Positions 1 through 19,605 of a DNA stretch of 64,000 nucleotides are shown here, piece after piece; the first letter of the stretch is position 1, and each line of letters starts with the position of its first letter. The notes under the pieces were generated by a model that was not told where the DNA came from, ran no database searches, and saw only the letters and a list, made by a program, of their open reading frames with translations. The stretch lies in contig CAJNOL010001211.1 in NCBI GenBank assembly GCA_905250125.1, forward strand, positions 1-64,000, given 5' to 3'. The position numbers and the translations under genes were made by a program. This DNA comes from Rotaria sordida. Its lineage: Eukaryota; Rotifera; Eurotatoria; Philodinida; Philodinidae.

Positions 1-1490
1 AAATGTAGAGAAAAGAATAAATAAAAGATAGATAAATGAAGGAATTGAGGTATGAGGGAATAAGGGAACAGAAGAATAGTGGAATGAAGGAATAACGACC
101 GACCGACCGGAATATATTTTGAAGGGCTCCCTAAATATCAAGGATCTTTTTTCTGACTAAATATTGAGTATGAAGCCGACAATATCAAGTGTTCTTTCGT
201 TAAAAAAGATTCGTTTTTATGTATTATTATATGTTAAAATTCATAATCTCGCAAAAGAATTGACCAAGAATTTTTTTGTATGTGCAGAACCATACATTTT
301 GTGTGTGTATGATGCTTTTTCATCGATGAAAATCATTGTCACGAAGTATGTTGATGCTTTTGTTTTAAAGAATACATCAATCGATGCTTCAACTCAAGTT
401 ATTTAACAACATTTGCACTGATAAAAAAGCTAAATACAACAGATATTTATACTTTATAATATTAAGTCTCTAACAACGCGTTACATCAAAGTTATTCTTT
501 CTTATTGTGTCAATTGTTATTAGATCATCTTTTACTTCGTATTGGAATTATTATTTATTATGGTTAATGTCAATACTATTCAATCAGATACTGTGTTTGC
601 ATAGTTTATGTTTATCATGATTATTTGGCGCATTATAATACTTCTTGTCACTGGTATAATAGGACATCATAGGCCATTTTCACCAGGCTTTTGAGCTCCT
701 GAAGACAAAATATTGAAGAAAGGTCATGTCGAGTTTTTGACGACAAAAACTGTTCATTTACTATTTCTTGTAACGTTCGATGATGTTTAAACTAGTGATT
801 TGTGCACCAAATGCACTGTTTTAAAATAATATATTTGAGAACAATACAGCAAAAAACGTTTTATTTCATTTTGAGAGCCACACTAGGTTTCTGATTAATG
901 CTAAATATTATAACCAAAATAAATGATCAACAATTATCGAAAACAAAATTCAATAATTTCGACTTATTTTTCCTTGTCACGAATAACACTATGACACACG
1001 TGTTCAGTATTAACGATCTATTAAAATTTCGAAAATAACTATAGAAATTTGATCTTATGATCCGAGTAGAATCTGTAATGGAGCATCCTTTAAAAAAAAA
1101 GGAGATCAACATTTTATTGTGTTTCTGAATAGAATAAAATGCAACACTTTTGTCACATCTGATATATTGTACGTGCTATCATATTTAGTATGTGTTTTTA
1201 TTTTATTTTCTATAGCATAAGCAGATCTCTATCTACATACGTATATAAATATCAACGATTGGATATTCTTACTATGACTAGAATTTTAAAAATTCAATAA
1301 TAAGATGAAAAATTTGTCAACTTCGTTTGAAATAATATTTGTAATTGTTTTCAACACTTTATACCTCTATTATTCGATCGATGGCTCAAATACTCGTGTA
1401 TTTGTTTTCTCTCTCTCTTTCTGTTTATTACTTTAAACACAATGACAATATATTTTTCTATACAAGAACAAAAAATTAATTTAATTTTTA
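1..1490. other. Intergenic, no gene seen
   Basis: AT-rich sequence with short purine-rich runs at the left edge and a GACC microrepeat near 100-112. The open frames here (for example 164-406 plus and 927-1112 minus) have no recognisable domains, no splice context and codon content that follows the AT-rich background. I see no gene, RNA or clear mobile element. Confidence 0.5.
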
Positions 1491-2874
1491 CTAATAAATT
1501 GTTCCTCGTATTTGACATTTTTGTTCACGTGTACGCATCTTTCGACGAACATTTCGAATACGTGCTGATAATCGAGATGTAATTAAACCCTGTTTAAAAA
1601 AAAACAAAATCGAATTTATCATTATCATAAAATATGAAATGTAACATTACATGAGGATTAATTGTATCTTCACATGCTAAACATGGATATTCTGTAATAA
1701 GTGCAATACCAATTTTTTTATATTCTACACCATGAGTTAATTGTGGATAAACATTCATATAAAAATCAGCTGCTTCTCGAATTAATTCATTCATAACTGG
1801 CTCAGGATTACCTTGAAAAATAAAAAGATATAAATTAATAATATAAAAATAATTTACCCATGACAAGCTCATGTTGAACTTTATCACTAAATGTTGGTAA
1901 TAATGGTCGATCGGGAATTCGACTAAGACCAATTTCCTATGCAAAAAAAAAATTTTAATTAATTATAAAGAATGATCGCAAAATTTTTTCAACAGATTGT
2001 TTATTCACTTTTGACCTAATAGAGAATATTTCTGATAGAATCAAAAGGGATGAATTTGAGTACGTGCAGAGAAATTTTATTCGAGAATAATGAAATAATT
2101 TTTGAAAAGATCAAAAAAAAAAAGAATCAATTTCGACGAAATATTTTTAGTTTCGATTCGAAACTGCACTATTTTCTTGTCTTTTGACAAGGCACCTCAA
2201 TTTTTGAAAAATTGACAACTGTTTTATTACATTATATATTTTGACTCCATCGGAAATATTTTCTAGCAAATAAAAAACAAAAGAAGTTTTTAGTTTTACT
2301 TCATTATTATTTATTAGTATTATTGATTGAGATTGTTGTCGTGATGATGCATAATGATCAAGTTCATTAAAAGTTTCATCATTTGTTGAAGTACGTGTAC
2401 GTTGATGAACTAATGGATTTCGATTAATAATATTTGATGAAGATCCTTTACTAATTGTTGTCTTTTTTGCTACACGTCGACGAGGAAATGGAGGATCTGA
2501 TATCGGATTCTAAACAAAGAGAAAAATAATTCGAAAAGAAAAAACGAAGAAGTTGTTTTGTTTTTCTTGATGAATTAGCATACTGATTGATAATCGGTAC
2601 GTGTTAATTTGAAAACTTGTTCATTATCATCCTGAAAATTTTGAAATAAAATAGAAAAAACATTTTTATCTTTATAATTGAAATAGAAATTCTTACAAAT
2701 GAAGGACTTCGTTCACGTCGAAAGTTCAATCGTTGAGAAGGAACATTAGACAACTATAAATAAAACATAATGATTGAAATGAATAAATAAATGAAATTAT
2801 TCTACTTCAAATGGTCCTTGAGAGCCATCATTAGAAGCAAGAAAATCATGCAGAAAAATAGTTGATGAAGACAT
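1491..2874 (-). CDS. Unrecognised seven-exon protein, about 240 residues
   Basis: Seven exons joined by GT-AG introns, mostly about 50-60 bases, with consistent phases. It starts at ATG 2874 (MSSSTIFLHDFLASNDG) and stops at TAG 1491-1493. The N-terminal 130 residues are polar and low in complexity (Ser, Asn, Arg-rich, including RRRVAKK), probably disordered. The C-terminal 110 residues look folded: a helix with DKVQHEL, then EADFYMNVYPQL-like sequence, then KKIGIALITEYPCL and a basic block RIRNVRRKMRTRE. The last two blocks resemble a YP-L/N-x-RRK block I associate with the C-terminal half of SAMD3-like animal proteins; this is a weak motif resemblance only. Intron 4 (about 1937-2299) is unusually long because it carries an inverted-repeat element. 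Upstream non-coding exons cannot be excluded. Function unknown. Confidence 0.7.
1990..2280. mobile_element. MITE with terminal inverted repeats inside intron 4
   Basis: The two ends are imperfect inverted repeats of about 40 bases: left end around 1999-2042 (CTTTTGACC...ATATTTCTGAT), right end around 2236-2275 (its complement reads CTAGAAAATATTTCCGATG). The element fills almost the whole long intron of the 1.5-2.9 kb gene. There is no coding capacity. A related copy lies inverted at 3838-3995. Confidence 0.65.
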
Positions 2875-3837
2875 TACGGTAGGTTTTAAGAGCAATGACA
2901 AAAAAAAAAGAAGAATCTTAGTTTCTTTTTCATTGGCTGAGTACTTAAACCAATTTTTAAAACGTGTTAGATGTCCGTCTGTGCTACGTGATTGGATTTT
3001 AAAGATGTCTCTGTTAGAACAATTTTTTTTTGGACACGATTTTCAATATAAACTCAATTCATTGATATGATAAATAACCTATGATGCGAAAATTTTAGCA
3101 CGAAATGTTCACTCATTCTTCGATCACAGGTTAGAGTTAGTTAGAATTAGACTTTTTCGTTGTATTCTGAATATTGAGCGAAAATGGGATATGATCATCA
3201 TTGATTTGATTTGGATTCTTTATAAGTTCTCTTTCTATGAATATATGTCAAAATATTGGTTCTTTCGGTTCATAACTAATTAATTAAAATATAATTAGTG
3301 AATAATTCTCTAGTCTTATGACAGAGAAGTCCAAGAATTTCAGAATAGACTTCACACAATAGAGTATATCTATGATGGAATTCTTAGCAAGATTGTACAC
3401 GAAAACCGATTTTCCAGAGATCTGTCATAACCTGAGACAAAGATTTTGTTGTTTTGATGTCATCTCGTAATCTCCAAAAAATATTTACATCATTTAGAAT
3501 TGGTTATTGAGAATTTCAGTCAGTTACAAATGAATTTTTCGTTTCTATATTCGTACTTCCTCACATTCAATGTTTTGATACATCTAGACATGTTCACAAA
3601 AAACACTTTATATTGAAATTTTGTAGCTTGAAGAATTCTCTACAAAGCGCACTATATAGTTTTCAAAATTTCATAGAACTAAGTTTTTCAGAATATCTAG
3701 AGTAATTCAATATACATCTGTTACATAAAAATTAGTTACAACAAATGCACAAGTGCAGACATGTAAGTGTTTTTTTTATTTCGCGGAGCCAAATTGCTAA
3801 TGAATGCAATTGTCCCAAGTTGATATATAAATAAAGA
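2875..3837. other. Intergenic, no gene seen
   Basis: AT-rich 5' flank of the minus-strand gene ending at 2874. I see no coding exon with splice support and no clear terminal repeats. It presumably contains the promoter of that gene in its first few hundred bases (inference from position). Confidence 0.45.
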
Positions 3838-3995
3838 TCGCAATAAAAATTTTCCGCAGAAACTGACTTTTTTTTTGACATTTTCAAAGATTATTTCACT
3901 ACTCTCGAACAAAATTTCTAAGCTCATATTCGAAAAGAACATGAACTCCTAACTGTTGAATCCGCCGGAAATACTTTTTAGTGGGTTAAAAGTGA
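3838..3995 (-). repeat. Second, inverted copy of the intron MITE (one end)
   Basis: The reverse complement aligns along about 150 bases with 1990-2150. It shares the terminus (TTCACTTTTRACC-like), the GAAATTTTRTTCGAGARTARTGAAATAAT block and the poly-A step. The opposite terminus seen at 2236-2275 was not found here, so this copy is probably truncated. Confidence 0.6.
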
Positions 3996-4935
3996 ACAAA
4001 AAAAAAAAATTTCCGCGTACCGATTATTATATCATTGCTTCAAAAGGTTCAATTTCGTATTTTAATTGTAACAAATCAAATTCGAAATGTGAAACAGGTT
4101 ATTGATAGGTATTTAATCTTACCGCAGACGAAAAATCTAAACATATATTGGGAAATAACGAAAAATTCTGATTCTAATCAATTGTCTTTTAGTAGCCGAA
4201 AAGTGAGCGAATATTTTGTCCCAAATTATTTACGTCTTACATTATTAACAAAAGAAATATAATTACGAAACATATTTTCTAATATCGTGATTCTCGAAAA
4301 TTTTGAAATTTCTCTTGACAAAAAAAATATGATACGTTGTAAAATATCTGTATGGTGATTTTTCAAAATAAAATTGGAACATTTTTAAATGTCACTCGAA
4401 TTGATTTATCATCGTTCTTGAGACAAAATTCTATTGAAAAATGAGTTATTTACTTTTTTAATTTTAGTAGAAAATACATGTCTCCTTCAATCCATCAGAC
4501 ACAGACTGTCTTATGAAAAAACATATTCTACTTCATAGTTTTCTTCCAGGATATCTTATGTTATTAGAAATTAATATACTTCATTTGAACTTTGCTATAT
4601 GACAGCTCTTAGTCCCATTAAAAGGAAAAAACTAAAGTTCCTTAGGTGGAATTCAAAAAGATAAATAGTCATATGAAATGAATCAAAACAACTTCATATA
4701 GTGTTTTTCATTTATATATATCAAATAAATAGAATGACCAAAAGATCATTCATACCATGAATTCGAAGACCATCGTAGGGCTATTCAACATTATGGATTA
4801 TCATCTCTTACAAAATGACACTGCTTTTTACTACTGTCATATATATATATATATATCGTTTTTTCGTTTGTATTAAAAGTTTCAATTCATATACAAGATT
4901 TTCTTTTTAGGTACTAAAACTGACAATTCTTCATT
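3996..4935. other. Intergenic, no gene seen
   Basis: AT-rich with an (AT)n run at about 4840-4857. The open frame at 4035-4262 lacks domain signal and splice context. Nothing else recognised. Confidence 0.45.
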
Positions 4936-4991
4936 TAACCCATTCGACCCGATGAGACCCACCGGTGGGTCTCATCGGGTCGAATGGGTTA
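4936..4991. repeat. Perfect 56-base palindrome
   Basis: Every base pairs with its partner around the centre 4963/4964 (CACCGGTG core). It begins TAACCCATTCGACCCGATGA and ends with the exact complement. Its GC content is far above the flanks. A second copy with four differences lies at 6227-6282, and both share the upstream bases TTCATTT. The two copies flank the gene at 5146-5818. It could extrude as a cruciform or fold as RNA hairpin; it may be a minimal foldback element. Function unknown. Confidence 0.95.
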
Positions 4992-5145
4992 GGATACATA
5001 TATATGCTGCGATATCTATATATGAATTATTGAAACAGTCTTTACATTAGATAAATAAAATGAGTTAAAATATATAATAAATAGTCTTTTCTTGTTATAG
5101 ATATAAAAATAATCAAAAATATTGCTGTCACTTATTAATATATAT

Positions 5146-5818
5146 ATGGGAATAAAGTTTGACAAAGTGAATCTAAATTCGTCTTCAATGATCTGTCCTG
5201 CATATTTAGTTGACTTAAATAAAGCAGGAAGTGTTTATCTTGTTAAACACAAATCAAAAACAGAAGAAAAAGAAAATGATTGTGATAAAGCAACACATTT
5301 TGGTTTAGCAATCGATGTAACAGGTACTCTAAAATAATGTTGTTTTTTATTAATTAAGCTTAGCTGTTGCTCTTACAGGTTCATCAACAAGTGATAAATT
5401 TATTGCTACACATATTGATCTGTATATTCATGATGAGACAGATCATACTACTTACATCGATTCAACTTTCAATCATCGTGAATGGCATCATTATCAATTA
5501 ATCAAAAAAGTTGGTCAAATATCAATTAATGATATAAGAATGTTTCATTCACCAATGCATTTTGCTAAAAATTTGGAACATCGATTAATATTTTATATTT
5601 TTAATCCTATGTGTCAACAAAATCAAGGTGCTCATTGGTCTTCCACATTAAATTGTCAAACGTTTACACGTTTGGCTATCGAATATCTCGGTTATGAATT
5701 TCCACCAGATGTTAAAATCATAAGTGATTGTGTTCCAACAATGATAAACATTTACATGAAGGCTTCTCTTTTAACAGCTCATACAAAAGAAAAATCATAT
5801 GATAAATTATCCAGTTAA
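5146..5818 (+). CDS. Two-exon protein with LRAT/NlpC-like His and Asn-Cys motifs
   Basis: Exon 1 runs from ATG 5146 to the donor in ACAG|GTACTC near 5324. The intron ends at CTTACAG near 5379, and exon 2 continues in phase to TAA at 5816-5818, giving about 206 residues. An HFGLAID segment (residues about 53-59) and a later NCQTFTRLAIEYLG segment recall the His box and Asn-Cys box of LRAT/NlpC-P60 papain-like acyltransferases and hydrolases. This is motif-level similarity, so the enzyme class is an inference. No signal peptide or membrane segment is evident. The N-terminus is uncertain: the first ATG follows a TATATATATG run, and a short upstream exon could exist. The gene lies between two copies of the 56-base palindrome. 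Confidence 0.65.
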
Positions 5819-6226
5819 AAACTTGTAATTTAATATGATTTAGATTTTTTTTTCTGATAAAATATTTCAGTTATATATTTTGATATTAAACTTTATTGAT
5901 AAATGTTCCTCTAAAATATATTGTCAAATAAACTCATTTAATCAGAATATATCATTGTTATTCAATCTAATTATAAAACTGTTCAAAAAATCTTTTCAAC
6001 AAAAAATTATTTTCTTTTCTAAGTGATCTATTGTTCTGAATAATTTGGTACAATCAATCAATTTCCAGAACATTCAATTGACAACAAAAATCTTTTCTAC
6101 GAAAAAAAAGTATCCAAAACACGATGAAATTTTCATCTTTAAAAGCATTTCGAGAAAGAAATATGTCATCTCTGATGGTATCGTATTTTGTCAAATCGAT
6201 GATAGTTTAATCAATCATTTTTCATT

Positions 6227-6282
6227 TGACCCATTCGACCCGATGAGACCCACCTGTGAGTCTCATCGGGTCGAATGGATTA
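6227..6282. repeat. Second copy of the 56-base palindrome
   Basis: Same sequence as 4936-4991 except four positions (6228, two near the centre, one near the right end). It retains a nearly complete stem. The preceding TTCATTT is also shared. It lies about 0.4 kb downstream of the stop codon of the 5.1-5.8 kb gene. Confidence 0.93.
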
Positions 6283-6820
6283 ATCCTTATTAATAACTTA
6301 GGAAGATTTATGTTTAAAATCTTGATTTTCAATATATAAATAAACGAGATATTCTGTTTCTTCTTTTTGATGTACCTAAAAATGGCGAAAGTTTAAAATA
6401 AGACAAAAAAAAAGAGAGATAGAGAGAGAGAAAGGAGCAAAAGTTTTTCAAAAAAAAAAAGAAAACCATAAGTAAGAAGAATTACAGACAATAATAACAA
6501 CACCGAGAACAACAGCACAAAATTAGTCAGAACTCACAGGATATAAAATGAAAAGAAAACAAAAAAAAAAGAAAGGTAAGACGGAAAGAAAAAAAGATCA
6601 GAAGAAAAGACGTGATAACACAGATCTATACATTAAAAGAGATATTGCTGCCAAAAAAAAGAAACGCACAGCTATTAATAGAAGTCAAAACAAAGAAAAA
6701 ACGAAAAACAAGAAAAATTAATGAAAACACATACGAGATATGTGTTGAAAATCTTTAAAAAAAAAAGAAAAAGAAAAGTTTGGTTTATTATTTTTTTTTT
6801 TTTTGGTCATTAAAATTTAT
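6283..6820. other. A-rich intergenic stretch
   Basis: Strongly A-rich and purine-rich on the plus strand (AAAGAAAA, GAGAGA runs around 6410-6760). It lies between the palindrome and the PKA stop codon and would be the PKA 3' UTR and terminator region on the minus strand. No ORF of interest. Confidence 0.45.
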
Positions 6821-15361
<8,541 letters not shown>

Positions 15362-15420
15362 TTTACTATGATCACGATATGAACATCCGATAATAATCCA
15401 AGTATTGTCGATGTCTGTAA

Positions 15421-15485
15421 CCCTTTTCTTCTCTCTGTCTCTCTCTCTGTCTCTGTTTCCCTTTCTTTCTCTATTTTTCTCTTCT
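15421..15485. repeat. CT-rich tract upstream of PKA exon A
   Basis: Runs of TCTCTCTCTGTCTCTG on the plus strand (GA on the coding strand), 60-125 bases upstream of the exon A start codon. It could be promoter-proximal sequence like GAGA tracts in other animals (inference), or a plain microsatellite. Confidence 0.7.
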
Positions 15486-16744
15486 CAATAGCAGATGAAC
15501 ACTAGACTAAAGCGGGAGTGTCACAACATATTACTTCTTCGTCAGTGTGTTTTCTATTATTTAGTTCTTTTTTCTCTTGTTTTTTTTTTTTGCTTTTTTC
15601 TCTTTACCGCGTCAAACCCTCACGCGTTAAAAGATATCTATAGTTACAAGTGGTATGTCATTAAAATCTCTCTCTCTCTCTCTCTCTTTCTTTCTTTCGT
15701 TTGGCTTCCGTTGATATTAGATAAAATGTGTTGCACGAATTTAATGCAAACTAATCATATCTCGCTTCGTTTTTTGCTTTGATTTTATTGGTACTCGTCG
15801 AAAAACATGATGAATTTAATCAATCGGAAACCATGTATATATATGTATATTAACTATATGTATTGTCATTTTTGCTTGTTCTATTCTCGTTTATAAGTCT
15901 TCAAGGAATTCTTTCGGAAATAACTAGAAAGTATGACTATACTAAAGAGATTTATTAAAAAAAGAAAAAGACAAAAAAAAAAAATTATCATTTTATATCT
16001 AAAATAAGGCATCATTACTTTGCAAGTATACACAAGATTAATCCCAATGATTAGTTATTTTTTCTATGATAAGGAGAAAGAAAAAAAAAGAAAAGATACC
16101 ACTTGACTAAGATGATAATTAAAGAAAAAGACTAAGCTTAAGTATGATTATCAGTATGTCTAAAAGAAAAAAACGTCTCATATAAGATTCTAAAAAAGAA
16201 AAAACTAATCTATTGGAATATGGTGTATTTTTTTTTGTTATAATTCAAATTTATGAATTGAATTAGTTCAACTATCCATAAATCGATTTCGAACTATTAC
16301 ATTCTAACTAATTCTTCGTTTGCAATGCTTTGATGCATGAATAATTATAATTAAATATTAACATAAATGAAAAAAAAAATATCTATATATCAGATGAACT
16401 AATATCATAAAAGATTTTGTTGAATAATAAAATTAGATAAAATAAATTGAATAATTGAATTATTTTCTATTTCAATAAACAAATAGTTTAGTTGATATAA
16501 ATCAATATGCAAAAATACAAAAATATTCAATGAGAATATCTCATTTCATTAATAATTATTTTACTATATAGTATAAAAAAGAAATCTTTTTATTTCTCCA
16601 ATGAATTTAGAATATGATAAATTGCAAGAAAATAAATATTGTCAAGATGGAACAAAGGTAATAACTAAATGATTAATGTTAGGAAGTCGCCCAGTTTGTA
16701 AGTCGAGGATATATGCATCATCTAGATCTAAATAACCATTAAAT
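15486..16744. other. Intergenic, 5' flank of PKA
   Basis: AT-rich sequence with a (CT)n run at about 15670-15690. No coding exon with motif or splice support was recognised. It probably contains PKA 5' UTR or promoter sequence. Confidence 0.45.
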
Positions 16745-17310
16745 ACCTTGAAAAAATATTCGAGTCCTTAGCGTATTACTACAGAGATACTACATTATTA
16801 CGGTATTTTTTAAATTAATACCATGGACGTTTCCTCAGGAAAAGTGCCTTTCAACGTGAAACTTTCTATAGAAACAGATCTTACTGAGAATAGCTTATGG
16901 TAAAAGTTTTGAATACGTATAACAACTGCGAACACTCATTCTGGACTGCACTTTTTGTTGTCAACTGGAATGTAGTATGGATGTTTGTACTCATAGAAAA
17001 GATTATATTCTAGTGGAAAACAAAAGGTGCAACTTAGAATGAATGTTCGTAATTTTTATACCTATTCGAAACTTTCACCATACACTATCCTGGGTAAAAT
17101 CCTTCTCTATGGAAATTTTCAAGTCAAAAATCAGTTTTTCTGAGAAGGAGGACCACAGCATTCATTTAAAAATACCGTAAAAATGCAGCATCTCCACAGC
17201 AATAAGGTAACGACTGAGCTTTTTCAGAATATTGATAGCTCATTTGAGTGAGTCTATATAAAGCATATAGTTCTAAATCAAAAGCGATTAATCAGTTAAG
17301 GAAGTTCCCT
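16745..17310. mobile_element. Foldback element with about 240-base inverted arms
   Basis: The left arm (from about 16745) and right arm (to about 17240) are imperfect inverted repeats around a centre near 16993. Shared blocks include ACTACAGAGATACTACAT/TGCAGCATCTCCACAGCA, ACGGTATTTTT/AAAAATACCGT, and GTATGGTGAAAGTTT-type internal blocks. The sequence just right of the arm (to about 17310, ending GCGATTAATCAGTTAA) is also present at 57215-57310, so the family recurs in a DZANK1 intron. No ORF. Confidence 0.75.
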
Positions 17311-19114
17311 CATGAGTTGTATGAAATATGATGTATTTTTTGAAGAATGAGAAATCAGTTTAGATTAACATAATCGATAAAATTCTATTAGCTGATAGTG
17401 ATTATATAGCATCAAATAATAATATATCATACGATATACATGTGTTAATGGTATATTTATTAAATTAAATCATTCAAATTTATTAGGAATCAATGATTCC
17501 TTGTTTAGTTGTAATATTCCATTTATTGCATGTTGTTGAATCTTAAGAGTTAAACCTTCCAATAAAACTCTATGAAAAATTTTCAGTACAACGTACAAAA
17601 TGGAACTAGTATATTATTTAATCAGAATCGTATCTTAAAATCTATCATAGCATTATAATTCTTGCTGAAATGATTACAATTCATCACGAGATTTTGTCAT
17701 ATTTATTTTTAGCAATCATTAAAATCCGTTAGTCGAATTTCTTGTCTCAGAATGTCATCAACTTTTTAATTTGATAAAAGGATGAAAATAATCAACAAAT
17801 TGAAATTCATGTAAATATAATAATTTTCTATGCACATCATTTTTTTTTTCTTAAAATGTTCCACAAAAGAACAAAAACAAATTAACGAAATCGACTCTAT
17901 GAACTAATCATTATTTCGGTCAAGAAAATTACTTTAACAAGTCACGCAAATCTCTCTGCAATTACGAATAAAAATTGCACAAAAACAAAATATTATTCAT
18001 AGGATATTTAATGAATAAACAATAAACAATAATTCTTTTCGTATCATTAAAATATCTTTCTTTCTATTTTGAAAAATTCATTTAAAAAATAAAAACATTT
18101 ATCTTTTAATTTTCTACAAGAAAAAAAAAACATCTATTGATTGCATCTTTTAAATTCTTTTTATTTAATGTCTATGTTTTTTTTTTTTTATTAACTTCAC
18201 TTCGATGTAATTCATGAGGTTAACCAAATTATCTTATATATTAAATTTCAATGAAACTAAATCTAGACGATCGGGACATCGATAGACTTTATCGATAAAT
18301 AATATATACTAATCTTTACATTATCATTAGGGATCTATTGATTCTTAGAACGTGATATCAAAGATAATGATTTCTTTTTTTTTCTTTGTAATAGTGTTAT
18401 TCCCTGTAGATTATTTATATCAATCATGGTCAGGTTTATTTTATTCTATCCAAAGCGTTGTCATGAAAACAAAGATGTTAGAATTGATTGAAAATTTGCA
18501 TTTTCTTTTTTTGACTAATTAATTCTGAAAGTTTTGCTTTATATTCTATGACAATTTTAGATAGAAATAAAAACAACTCATCAAGACCGGTATAAACAAT
18601 CGATAGGGAATTACATTCTTAATAAGAAAAAACAAAATTATCTTTGACATCATGCTATAGAGATTAGTTCATTCCTAATCAGGACTATGTTATTTTTGTC
18701 ATCCACAATTTACTAATAGAAACTACTGGCTTTCTTAATAACTTCAATTCTACTCTGTAGAATTATGCTGTATTAGATAGACTCAAAGATAGTATAAACT
18801 AAACAAAAGTTAAATAGAAAAAAAAATTGTAGATGTATTCATAGCGAGTAATAATATGTACATTAGGTTAAAAAAATGAAAGTGAACTTTTTAGAGATTT
18901 GAATAGTAATTTATACACTTTGATTTTGATGACCAATTTTTTCGAGAAAAATAAATTTTGTTTCAACTGCTAAATTCATTGGAAAAAAATTTGTCGAGAA
19001 AAAGGTCAAATTTCAACGCTTTTAGAGAAAAAACATCATTTTTGTTTTGTGAAAAATAAAAAAAAAGGTTGGTCAAATCACTCGAAGTGATATCTCACAT
19101 TGGAGATGAGACTT
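17311..19114. other. Intergenic, no gene seen
   Basis: AT-rich non-coding sequence with several poly-A/T runs. I see no exon, RNA gene or long inverted repeat in it. Confidence 0.4.
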
Positions 19115-19605
19115 CAGTCATTACATAGGGCCTGTTGAGACTAGAAGAAACTTAAAAAGAATCCTTCCCATGCGCTGTCCTTTTTGGAATTGTCACTGTT
19201 ATATGATACTTATAAAAAAATTGGACAAATGAATTGTAGCCTAAAACTTTGCCCATCGACAGCTCTTGAACTCATTAGAATCTTCTAAAAATGTCAATCA
19301 AAAAGAATAATCTCTTCTCGAGATAAGAAAACTAAATTTTTCGTCCTCTTGGTGGAATATCATGATTTTTTTGTGAATTTGATATCTCGAGAAGAGACCA
19401 TTCTTTCTGACTGAAACTTTTAGGACATTCTAATGATTTCAAGAACTTTCTATGGACAAAGTTTTAGATCAAAATTCGTTTGTCCAATTTTTTTAAATAG
19501 ATATCGTGTGCAGAGTAAAGAATTCAATACTCCAAAAGAGCAGCACATGAGGAAGAATTCTTCTAAATCTTTTCTAATCTCACCAGGTCCTATTTCATAC
19601 ATGGA
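19115..19605. mobile_element. Foldback element with about 240-base inverted arms
   Basis: The arms pair around a centre near 19360. The left arm contains GGGCCTGTTGAGACTAGAAG, ATTGGACAAATGAATTGTAG and CTCTTCTCGAGATA. The complement of the right arm reads GGACCTGGTGAGATTAGAAA, ATTGGACAAACGAATTTTGA and CTCTTCTCGAGATA. There is no coding capacity. The arms are diverged, so the insertion is old. Confidence 0.8.

Noticed and set aside
6045..6293. 82-codon frame covering the second palindrome
   Set aside because: The C-terminal part is just the palindrome translated; the start is GTG-like and there is no splice support.
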